Below the pieces are notes generated by a model. The model was not told the origin of the DNA. It saw only the letters and a list, made by a program, of their open reading frames with translations, and ran no database searches. DNA of 54,068 bases, taken from the NCBI GenBank assembly GCA_026709535.1, contig JAPOST010000060.1:1-54068 (forward strand). The letters run 5' to 3'. This DNA is from Rhodospirillaceae bacterium. GTDB lineage: Bacteria; Pseudomonadota; Alphaproteobacteria; Bin65. Positions within the stretch are counted from its first letter, which is position 1. The number at the start of each line of letters is the position of its first letter. This document shows, piece by piece, positions 15,202 to 22,930 of the stretch. The position numbers and the translations under genes are program-made.

Positions 15202-17148
15202 ATGCCGATGGGTGATTTCATCGTCACATTGTTGACGGGGCTTTCCAGTGCGGCTGCGCTGTTTCTGGTAGCGTCCGGTCTGTCCATCATTTTCGGCGTG
15301 ACCCGGATTGTGAATTTTGCCCATGGCTCGTTCTACATGTTGGGTTCCTATATCGGCGTCACGATGGTCACTGCGCTGGGCAGCGGCGGTATCGCGTACT
15401 GGCTTGCTCTGCTGATCGCTGCTGTTGCCGTGGGAGTGATTGGCGTTGCCATGGAAGTCCTGTTGTTGCGCCGGGTCTACCAGGCGCCGGAACTGTTCCA
15501 ACTCATCGCCACTTTCGGCGTGATCCTGGTCATACAGGACGTCACGTTGTGGATCTGGGGCCCGGAAGACATTGTCGGACCACGCGCGCCGGGGTTGTCC
15601 GGCGCCGTGACCATCTTTGGGGAAAAGCTGCCGGAATACGATCTGGTGCTGATTGCAGTCTCGCCGGTCGTCCTGATCGGTCTGTGGCTGCTCTTCAATC
15701 GCACCCGGTGGGGAACACTGGTCCGCGCCGCAACGCTGGACCGACAGATGGTGGCCGCTCTCGGCGTCAACCAGCGCTGGTTGTTTACCGGCGTTCTCTT
15801 TCTGGGGTCTGCTCTGGCCGGGCTTGGCGGCGCCATTCAACTGCCCAAGGGCGGCGCTGATCTCTTGATGGATTTCAACATCATCGCCGCCGCCTTCGTC
15901 GTCGTGGTTGTTGGCGGCATGGGCAGCATCGGGGGTGCTTTCCTGGCGGCCATGCTTATTGGCCTCCTGCAGACCTTTGGCATCCAGATCTTTCCGAACA
16001 GCACGCTGATCCTGATGTTCCTGGTGATGGCAGTCGTGCTGATCTTCCGGCCCTGGGGGTTGCTCGGCAAACCCGAGAGCCCGGGCCATGGCCCGGTCGA
16101 AGCACCGGAGGCGCCGTTGCGGCCAGCGAACCGCAAGCTGCGAATCATCGGCTCGGGCGTCTTGGCCTTTCTCCTGATGCTGCCGGTCGCGCATCTGCTG
16201 CTGCCCTCGATCATTGGCGATTTCACGCTGGTCTTGGTGGTCGAGATCATGATCTACGTGCTGTTCGCTGCCGCTTTGCATTTCATCATGGGACCCGGAG
16301 GCCTGGTTTCCTTCGGGCATGCCGCGTTTTTCGGCGGGGGTGCCTACGCTGCCGCCTTGATGGTGAAGTTCACCGATGCCCCGATGGAGATTGCCTTCTG
16401 GGTTGCTCCGATCGGCGCGGCCCTGCTTGCCATTCTCTTTGGCTGGTTCTGCGTCAGGCTGACTGGCGTCTACTTTGCCATGTTGACGCTGGCTTTCGCG
16501 CAGATCGCGTGGGCGATCATGTTTCAAGATGCGCCCGCAAGCGTTGCCAAGGCGCTGGGCGAATGGTTTGGCTGGACGGCGGTCGAGCAGATTACGGCTG
16601 GCGACGACGGCATCCTGGGAATCTGGCCGGCCGAATGGGCCAGCAGCCGCGTGACCTACTACTATCTTACGGTTGGCCTTGTTGTTGCCGGTCTGCTGGT
16701 GCTGCGTCGGATCCTCTTCGCGCCGTTCGGTTATACGCTTCGGGCTGGACGGGATTCTCCCTTGCGAGCTGCGGCCATCGGGATTGACCTGAAGCAGCAT
16801 CAATGGATCGCCTTTACCATATCCGGCGCATTTGCCGGTCTTGCAGGGGCCCTGTTTGTCTATTCCAAAGGCAGCGTATTTCCGACGTCGATGGAAATTG
16901 CCCGCTCATTCGATGCGCTCTTGATGGTGCTGCTGGGTGGCGTGCATTCCCTGGTTGGGCCCATCGTCGGCGCTGCAACCTTTACCTGGCTGAATGATAT
17001 CTTCAACGAGCTCAGCTATTGGCGTTTCCTCTTGGGCGCTACCATCATCGCGCTGGTGCTGCTGCTGCCGAACGGGTTGGTCAGTCTGGGGGATACCTCG
17101 GTCGGTCGTCGTCTGGGTCTGGGACCGGGGCGGGAGGCGCTGGCATGA
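15202..17148 (+). CDS. Fused LivH-LivM-type ABC permease
   Basis: A 648-residue double permease. Residues 1-~290 are LivH-like (ASGLSIIFGVTRIVNFAHG, then GGMGSIGGAFLAAMLIGLLQ). A polar linker around 290-312 (KPESPGHGPVEAPEAPL) leads to a LivM-like half (FIMGPGGLVSFGHAAFFGGGAYAAA, GRDSPLRAAAIGIDLKQHQ, GGVHSLVGPIVGAATFTWL). Most systems encode these as two genes, so this is a natural fusion giving a fixed 1:1 ratio. Many hydrophobic helices in both halves place it in the inner membrane. It overlaps the livG-like gene by 4 bases (ATGA). Confidence 0.92.
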   Translation: MPMGDFIVTLLTGLSSAAALFLVASGLSIIFGVTRIVNFAHGSFYMLGSYIGVTMVTALGSGGIAYWLALLIAAVAVGVIGVAMEVLLLRRVYQAPELFQLIATFGVILVIQDVTLWIWGPEDIVGPRAPGLSGAVTIFGEKLPEYDLVLIAVSPVVLIGLWLLFNRTRWGTLVRAATLDRQMVAALGVNQRWLFTGVLFLGSALAGLGGAIQLPKGGADLLMDFNIIAAAFVVVVVGGMGSIGGAFLAAMLIGLLQTFGIQIFPNSTLILMFLVMAVVLIFRPWGLLGKPESPGHGPVEAPEAPLRPANRKLRIIGSGVLAFLLMLPVAHLLLPSIIGDFTLVLVVEIMIYVLFAAALHFIMGPGGLVSFGHAAFFGGGAYAAALMVKFTDAPMEIAFWVAPIGAALLAILFGWFCVRLTGVYFAMLTLAFAQIAWAIMFQDAPASVAKALGEWFGWTAVEQITAGDDGILGIWPAEWASSRVTYYYLTVGLVVAGLLVLRRILFAPFGYTLRAGRDSPLRAAAIGIDLKQHQWIAFTISGAFAGLAGALFVYSKGSVFPTSMEIARSFDALLMVLLGGVHSLVGPIVGAATFTWLNDIFNELSYWRFLLGATIIALVLLLPNGLVSLGDTSVGRRLGLGPGREALA

Positions 17149-17909
17149 GCACCCCCATTCTTGAAGTGAGCAACCTGTCAAAGGCTTACGGTGGCGTTCA
17201 AGCCGTACAGGATGTGTCTTTCGTTCTGAATGCAGGAGAACTCCTAGCATTGATTGGCCCCAACGGTGCAGGCAAGACAACCTGCTTCAACATGCTGATG
17301 GGTCAGATCAAGCCGGATAGCGGCGTAATTCGCCTGAAGGGCAACGATATCACGGGTCGACCGCCGCAACGGATCTGGCGCATGGGTGTCGGACGAACCT
17401 TTCAGATCACGGCGACATTTACTTCCATGACGGTGCGCGAAAACGTTCAGATGGCGCTGATCAACCACCAGCATGCGTCCCGACGGTGGTGGAAGCCCGC
17501 AGCGGCGACAGACGTCGCGCATGCCGATGCGCTGTTGGGGCGCGTTGGCATGGCGGAACAGGGGGACAGGGCATGCTCCGTGCTGGCCTATGGCGATCTC
17601 AAACGGGTCGAACTGGCTGTCGCGCTCGCCAACGATCCGGATTTGCTCCTGATGGACGAACCCACGGCCGGCATGGCGCCGAAGGAACGGATCGAATTGA
17701 TGCAACTGGCCGCGGACATCGTGTCGGAGCGGGGCATCGGCGTCCTGTTCACCGAACACGATATGGACGTGGTGTTTGCCCACGCGCATAGAATCATGGT
17801 GCTGAACCGGGGATGCCTCCTCGCCGAAGGCGCGCCGAAGTCGGTTCGCGCCAACGCGCAGGTTCGCGAGATCTATCTGGGCAGCACGGTCAGGGCAGAG
17901 GTCGAATGA
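17145..17909 (+). CDS. ABC transporter ATPase, LivG type
   Basis: A 254-residue ATPase starting at ATG 17145 in a 4-base overlap with the permease. Walker A GPNGAGKTT is followed by FNMLMGQIKPDSG, the Q-loop region VGRTFQI, and Walker B DLLLMDEPTAGM. The signature motif is VLAYGDLKRVELA, where the usual LSYG becomes LAYG, as in several LivG proteins. The switch histidine is in FTEHDMD. It drives uptake together with the LivF-type partner. Substrate is set by the binding protein. Confidence 0.92.
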   Translation: MSTPILEVSNLSKAYGGVQAVQDVSFVLNAGELLALIGPNGAGKTTCFNMLMGQIKPDSGVIRLKGNDITGRPPQRIWRMGVGRTFQITATFTSMTVRENVQMALINHQHASRRWWKPAAATDVAHADALLGRVGMAEQGDRACSVLAYGDLKRVELAVALANDPDLLLMDEPTAGMAPKERIELMQLAADIVSERGIGVLFTEHDMDVVFAHAHRIMVLNRGCLLAEGAPKSVRANAQVREIYLGSTVRAEVE

Positions 17910-18619
17910 GCGTTGCTGTCCTTGAAGCCGAGGGTCTTCACACCTATTACGGCGGAGCCCATATCCTGTCTGACCTGTCGCTCAGTCTGCGGGACGGCGA
18001 GGTCGTGGTGCTTCTCGGGCGCAATGGCGCCGGCAAGACGACAACCATGAAATCCATCATGGGCCTGGTGCGAGTGCGTGCAGGATCGGTGACCATGCAC
18101 GGCCGGAATATTACCGGATGGGAGCCGCACGTGATAGCGTGCGCCGGCGTGGGGTATGTCCCGGAAGATCGGCGAATATTTTCGGACCTGACCATAATGG
18201 AGAATCTGGAAGTCGGGCGTCAGCCGGCACGGGAGGGCGCGCCGACCTGGACGCCGGAACGGCTCTTTGAACTGTTTCCAAATCTGGCCGAGATGCGATC
18301 CCGCCCGGGTGGCCGCATCAGCGGCGGTGAGCAGCAGATGCTCACCCTGGCTCGTACGCTGATGGGTAACCCCAGGGTCTTGTTGCTGGATGAGCCATCC
18401 GAAGGGCTTGCTCCGGTTATCATCGATCAGATGGCAGCGACCATACAGGCCCTCAAAGAACAGGGTCTTTCCATCCTGTTGTCTGAGCAGAACCTGCATT
18501 TTGCAACATCGGTCAGCGACCGCGCCTATATCATCGAAAAGGGTCGGATCCGTTACGATGGCACGATGGAGGAACTGGCGGCGAATGCGGAAGTGCGCAA
18601 CACCTATTTGACAGTCTAG
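17906..18619 (+). CDS. ABC transporter ATPase, LivF type
   Basis: A 237-residue ATPase beginning at ATG 17906, overlapping its partner by 4 bases. Walker A is GRNGAGKTTTMKSIMG, the signature is ISGGEQQMLTLARTLMG, Walker B is VLLLDEPSEGL and the switch region is LLSEQNL. GYVPEDRRIFSDLTIMENL is characteristic of LivF. Ends with the common VRNTYLTV tail. Completes the importer. Confidence 0.93.
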   Translation: MSVAVLEAEGLHTYYGGAHILSDLSLSLRDGEVVVLLGRNGAGKTTTMKSIMGLVRVRAGSVTMHGRNITGWEPHVIACAGVGYVPEDRRIFSDLTIMENLEVGRQPAREGAPTWTPERLFELFPNLAEMRSRPGGRISGGEQQMLTLARTLMGNPRVLLLDEPSEGLAPVIIDQMAATIQALKEQGLSILLSEQNLHFATSVSDRAYIIEKGRIRYDGTMEELAANAEVRNTYLTV

Positions 18620-18638
18620 ACAAGCCTGAGGTCCCGAC

Positions 18639-19223
18639 ATGAAAGCCGATATTCGCAAGACGATGGTCCTGGTTGAAGATACTCACAAGGAGATGCGGCA
18701 GGTCATTGATCCACCAACCCGTCGAGCGGTGGCCATCGCCGTGATCGCCAATCCCTTCGCTGGCACCTATGTCGAGGATCTGGAACCCTTGATGGAGATC
18801 GGCACCGAGATGGGTGGCTATCTCGGCGACAAGGCGGTGGCGGCCTTGGGAATCAAACCCTCGGCGGCCGAGAGCTACGGCAAGGCTGCGCTCGTTGGCG
18901 AGAATGGCGAACTGGAGCATGCTGCCGCCATCCTGCATCCTCGGCTGGGAGCGCCATTGCGCAGGGCAGTCGAGAAGGGGGCGGCCTTGGTGGCATCATC
19001 AAAGAAACGCGGCGGACCGGGTACCTCGCTGGACGTACCGCTGGGCCACAAGGATGCCGCTTATGTCCGCAGCCATTTTGACGGGATCGAGGTCCGGATC
19101 CCGGATGCGCCGGCGGCCAACGAAATACTGGTCGCGGTCGCGGTAACTGACAGTGGTCGACCGTTGCCCCGGGTTGGCGGCCTGACCGTTGGAGAAATCA
19201 CAGGCGAAGACGGACTGCGCTAG
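18639..19223 (+). CDS. DUF1185 (amino acid synthesis family) protein, second copy
   Basis: A 194-residue paralogue of the product at 12192. Shared blocks in order: NPFAGTYVEDLEPLM, SYGKAALVGENGELEHAAAI, VASSKKRGGPGTSLDVPLGH, AAYVRSHFDG and the C-terminal ITGEDGLR. The two differ widely elsewhere, so this is an old duplication or two separate recruitments. It lies 19 bases after the LivF-type gene and 23 bases before the enamidase gene. Two divergent copies in one pathway suggest a heteromer or two successive steps. Biochemical role unknown. Confidence 0.85.
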   Translation: MKADIRKTMVLVEDTHKEMRQVIDPPTRRAVAIAVIANPFAGTYVEDLEPLMEIGTEMGGYLGDKAVAALGIKPSAAESYGKAALVGENGELEHAAAILHPRLGAPLRRAVEKGAALVASSKKRGGPGTSLDVPLGHKDAAYVRSHFDGIEVRIPDAPAANEILVAVAVTDSGRPLPRVGGLTVGEITGEDGLR

Positions 19224-19246
19224 AGGCGATGACGAGGTAAAGAACC

Positions 19247-20440
19247 ATGGTTTTGAGTGTTTCCACCGAAAAGCCGAAGGGCAAGACCGTCATCAGGAAT
19301 GTCGGCCTCATGCTTTCCGGCGATCTGAAGAATCCGATTCTGGATGCCGACAGTGTCGTCAGCATCGACGGCCGTATCGACAGTATCGGAAAGGAAGCAG
19401 ATTTGAATACTGCTGCTGCCGATACGATGATCGACGCCAAGGGCACCACGCTGGCGCCGGGTCTGATCGACAGTCATGTTCACCCGGTTTTCGGCGACTG
19501 GACGCCTCGACAGAACCAGACCAACTGGATCGACAGCTTTCTGAACGGCGGCGTGACCACCATGATCTCGGCCGGCGAGGTCCATTTGCCGGGTCGGCCA
19601 AAGGATATCGTCGGCGTCAAGGCGCTGGCCGTGACTGCACAGCGCGCCTTCGATATCGCGCGTCCGGCCGGGGTGAAAGTCCATGCTGGCGCGCCGGTGA
19701 TCGAAAAAGGCATGGAAGAGGAAGATTTCGCGGAGATGGCGCGTAACGGCGTCAAGCTGTTGGGCGAGGTCGGTCTTGGCGGCGTGAAGCAGGGAGAAGA
19801 AGCCAAGAAGATGGTCGCCTGGGCCCGGAAGTATGGAATACAAAGCACGATTCATACCGGTGGGCCATCCGTCCCCGGTTCCGGCCTTATCGACAAGGAT
19901 GTGGTGCTGGAGGCCGACGCTGACGTGATCGGCCATATCAATGGCGGCCATACCGCCTTGCCGCTCGAACAGATCCGCTGTTTGTGCGAGGAGTGCAGCC
20001 GCGCTGTCGAGATTGTTCATAACGGCAATGAACTTGCGGCCCTGTATGCCATGCGTACGACCATGGAGTTGGGCCAGCCGGAGCGAATTATCCTCGGCAC
20101 CGATTCACCGGCCGGGTCGGGAGTCCAGCCGCTCGGCATCCTGCGGATGATTGCCCTGCTGTCCAGTATTGGCGAGGTCCCTGCCGAGATCGTGATCTGC
20201 TTCGCAACCGGGAACACCGCGCGCATGCGGGATCTGGATGTCGGCCTGATCGAAGAGGGCCGCGCGGCGGACTTCGTCCTGATAGACCGCGCGCAACATA
20301 CAGCCGGCAGTACGGTTCTTGAATCAATTCAGATGGGTGACGTCCCCGGAGTCGGCATGGTGATAGTCGACGGCGAGGTGAAATGCGGCAAGAGCCGTTG
20401 TACGCCTCCGGCGGAAACACTGCCGGAAGTGGTGAGGTAG
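19247..20440 (+). CDS. Enamidase (1,4,5,6-tetrahydro-6-oxonicotinate amidohydrolase)
   Basis: A 397-residue amidohydrolase that I recognise as an enamidase. The whole chain follows E. barkeri Ena as I remember it: GVTTMISAGEVHLPGRPKD, IARPAGVKVHAGAPVIEKG and a C-terminal KSRCTPPAE. Metal ligands are all present: H77, H79 (HVH), bridging E174 (GEVGLGG, in place of the carboxylated lysine of other amidohydrolases), H203, H230 and D286. The known enzyme opens the reduced ring lactam and deaminates it to 2-formylglutarate. With the hydroxylase and Hnr-like reductase upstream it completes the reductive nicotinate route to ring opening. It is the last gene of the operon; ATG 19247. Confidence 0.88.
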   Translation: MVLSVSTEKPKGKTVIRNVGLMLSGDLKNPILDADSVVSIDGRIDSIGKEADLNTAAADTMIDAKGTTLAPGLIDSHVHPVFGDWTPRQNQTNWIDSFLNGGVTTMISAGEVHLPGRPKDIVGVKALAVTAQRAFDIARPAGVKVHAGAPVIEKGMEEEDFAEMARNGVKLLGEVGLGGVKQGEEAKKMVAWARKYGIQSTIHTGGPSVPGSGLIDKDVVLEADADVIGHINGGHTALPLEQIRCLCEECSRAVEIVHNGNELAALYAMRTTMELGQPERIILGTDSPAGSGVQPLGILRMIALLSSIGEVPAEIVICFATGNTARMRDLDVGLIEEGRAADFVLIDRAQHTAGSTVLESIQMGDVPGVGMVIVDGEVKCGKSRCTPPAETLPEVVR

Positions 20441-20608
20441 TGGGAAGCGAGTGTTTCTGGAGTACTCCCCTGCCGGTTCTTCTCGGCGCCTGCCAACTTC
20501 AGCCTGCGTTGCGGCTGATGGTGGAAGCGCCAGGACACGCGTGTCATCCGCAATCCCTTGACCCACTGATGCCATCGGCTACTATATCTGGCTGATCAGG
20601 AGGGCGGT

Positions 20609-22849
20609 ATGGCTGATGCCGGCATCGCTGTGGAAGTCCGTGATACGCCGCTGGCGGATGCCTTGGGCGAACGATATCTCGCCTATGCGCTATCGACCAT
20701 CATGTCGCGATCCCTGCCGGACGTGCGGGATGGTCTGAAGCCGGTCCATCGTCGGCTGCTTCACGCGATGCGTGAACTGAAACTGGATCCAGTCTCCGGC
20801 TTCAAGAAATGCGCCCGGATTGTCGGCGACGTGATGGGCAAGTATCACCCACATGGCGATCAGGCGATTTATGATGCCATGGTCCGTCTGGCGCAGGATT
20901 TTGCCGTCCGCTATCCATTGGTCGACGGGCAGGGCAATTTTGGCAATATCGATGGCGATAACCCGGCGGCCATGCGCTATACGGAAGCGCGACTCACGAA
21001 AGTCGCCGAGCTCCTGCTGGAAGGAATCGACCAGGATGCCGTTGATTTCCGAGAAACTTATGATGGTGAGGGCAAAGAACCGGTCGTCCTGCCCGCCAAC
21101 TTTCCGAATCTCCTGGCCAATGGAGCGAGCGGCATCGCCGTTGGAATGGCGACAAACATTCCACCGCACAATGTAGCGGAAATCTGTGACGCTCTGAAAC
21201 TGATCCTGCGGCGCACACCCGCAAATCGGCACAAGGTGTCGATTGCCGATCTGGTCGACCGCATGTCGGGCCCCGATTTTCCGACCGGCGGGGTGCTGGT
21301 CGAGACCCGCGATGCAATGACGGCTGTCTACGAAACAGGCCGCGGCAGCCTTCGTGTTCGCGCCCGGTGGGAAGTTGAGAAACACAAGGGCGGCAGCAGG
21401 AACGTCGTCGTTACCGAAATTCCCTTTGGCGTTCAGAAGGGACGCCTCATGGAAAAACTGGACGAGTTGCTGACGGCGAAAAGACTGCCACTGGTTGCGG
21501 ATATCGAGGACGAATCTGCCGAAGATGTCCGGATTGTCATCGAACCGCGCAGTCGGAATGTCGATCCTGTCGTGCTGATGGAATCCCTGTTCCGGCTGAC
21601 GGATCTGGAAAGCCGGTTCGGATTGAACCTTAACGTGCTCGACGCCAATCAGACTCCCCGGGTCATGAATCTGCGCGAAGCTCTGTGCGCTTTCCTCGAT
21701 CATCGGCAGATCGTGTTGATGCGGCGCACGGAGTTTCGGTTGGAGAAGGTCGCCCGGCGCATCGAGATATTAAGGGGCTACATCGTCGCCTACCTCAATA
21801 TCGACGAGGTGATCCGGATCATCCGGTTTGCGGATCACCCCAAACCGGAGTTGATGTCCCACTTTGATCTGTCAGATGTCCAGGTTGAGGCTATCCTGAA
21901 CATGAGGCTGCGGACTCTGCACAAGCTTGAAGAGATCGAGATCAGCAAGGAACTGGGCGAACTTGAAGCCGAACAGGAAGACCTGATGCAACTTCTCGGT
22001 GATGACACCCGGCAATGGAAATGCATTGCCTACGAAGTGGATCAGCTACGGCAAATGTTCGGGCCGGAAACAGAACTCGGCCGTCGCCGAACCAAACTGG
22101 GCAGTGCACCAAGTGCGGGAATCGTCGATTTCGGTGCGCTGGTCGAGAAGGAAGCAGTGACAGTCTTGTGTTCGGAAAAGGGCTGGATCCGGACTGTCGG
22201 TGGTCACGTTGCCGATACGGCTTCTCACAAATACAAGGAAGGCGATCGCCAACGTTTCATCTTGCACGCGATGACGACAGACAAATTGGTTGTATTCGGG
22301 ACCGATGGCCGATTCTATACAATCCCGGTCGACAAGCTGCCGCGTGGGCGCGGCTATGGCGAACCGATCCGCCTGTCCATCGATCTCGGCAATGATAGCG
22401 ATATCGTGTCATTGATGGTGCACGATCCCGCCCGCAAGCTGCTGGTTGCGAGTAGTGACGGGCGCGGCTTCATTGTACCGGAACGAGATGTTGTGGCTCA
22501 AACACGGGCTGGCAAACAGGTGCTCAACGTGTCAGGCGGCACGGAAGCTGCCGTCTGCACCGATGGCGCTGGTGACCACGTGGCCGTTTTGGCCGAAAAT
22601 CGAAAACTCTTGATATTCGCAATTGAGGATGTGCCGGAAATGACTCGCGGCAAAGGTGTGATCTTGCAGCGCTACAAGGATAGTGGATTGTCCGACGCCA
22701 AGACATTCTGGATGGAACGGGGTCTGGATTGCCGAACCGGGTCGCGGGCTCGAACGTTTACGGCCGAAGAACTTGCTGACTGGGTTGGCAAACGCAGTCA
22801 GATCGGGCGACTTTCGCCCAGCGGTTTCCCCAAGAGCGGCCGATTCTAG
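20609..22849 (+). CDS. parC: DNA topoisomerase IV subunit A
   Basis: A 746-residue type IIA topoisomerase A subunit. It matches ParC, not GyrA, in its short C-terminal domain without a GyrA box. Visible: [27 protein letters not shown], the active-site tyrosine in [10 protein letters not shown], and [19 protein letters not shown]. It works with ParE to unlink replicated chromosomes. In the quinolone-contact helix it has [12 protein letters not shown], so the positions equal to E. coli S80 and E84 are Q and D. A clear AGGAGG site precedes ATG 20609. It is housekeeping and not linked in function to the catabolic operon, from which a 168-base gap separates it. Confidence 0.96.
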   Translation: MADAGIAVEVRDTPLADALGERYLAYALSTIMSRSLPDVRDGLKPVHRRLLHAMRELKLDPVSGFKKCARIVGDVMGKYHPHGDQAIYDAMVRLAQDFAVRYPLVDGQGNFGNIDGDNPAAMRYTEARLTKVAELLLEGIDQDAVDFRETYDGEGKEPVVLPANFPNLLANGASGIAVGMATNIPPHNVAEICDALKLILRRTPANRHKVSIADLVDRMSGPDFPTGGVLVETRDAMTAVYETGRGSLRVRARWEVEKHKGGSRNVVVTEIPFGVQKGRLMEKLDELLTAKRLPLVADIEDESAEDVRIVIEPRSRNVDPVVLMESLFRLTDLESRFGLNLNVLDANQTPRVMNLREALCAFLDHRQIVLMRRTEFRLEKVARRIEILRGYIVAYLNIDEVIRIIRFADHPKPELMSHFDLSDVQVEAILNMRLRTLHKLEEIEISKELGELEAEQEDLMQLLGDDTRQWKCIAYEVDQLRQMFGPETELGRRRTKLGSAPSAGIVDFGALVEKEAVTVLCSEKGWIRTVGGHVADTASHKYKEGDRQRFILHAMTTDKLVVFGTDGRFYTIPVDKLPRGRGYGEPIRLSIDLGNDSDIVSLMVHDPARKLLVASSDGRGFIVPERDVVAQTRAGKQVLNVSGGTEAAVCTDGAGDHVAVLAENRKLLIFAIEDVPEMTRGKGVILQRYKDSGLSDAKTFWMERGLDCRTGSRARTFTAEELADWVGKRSQIGRLSPSGFPKSGRF

Positions 22850-22930
22850 GCCTATCAAACGCACAAACCAGCTGCCATGAGGCATTGCTTCCTTGTAAAT
22901 CCGACAGGGATTGAACCTTGGTAAACAAGG

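Noticed and set aside
14989-16803. 604-codon - strand frame opposite the LivHM permease
   Set aside because: Composition is the low-complexity, His/Gln/Asp-rich mirror of hydrophobic membrane segments; antisense artefact.
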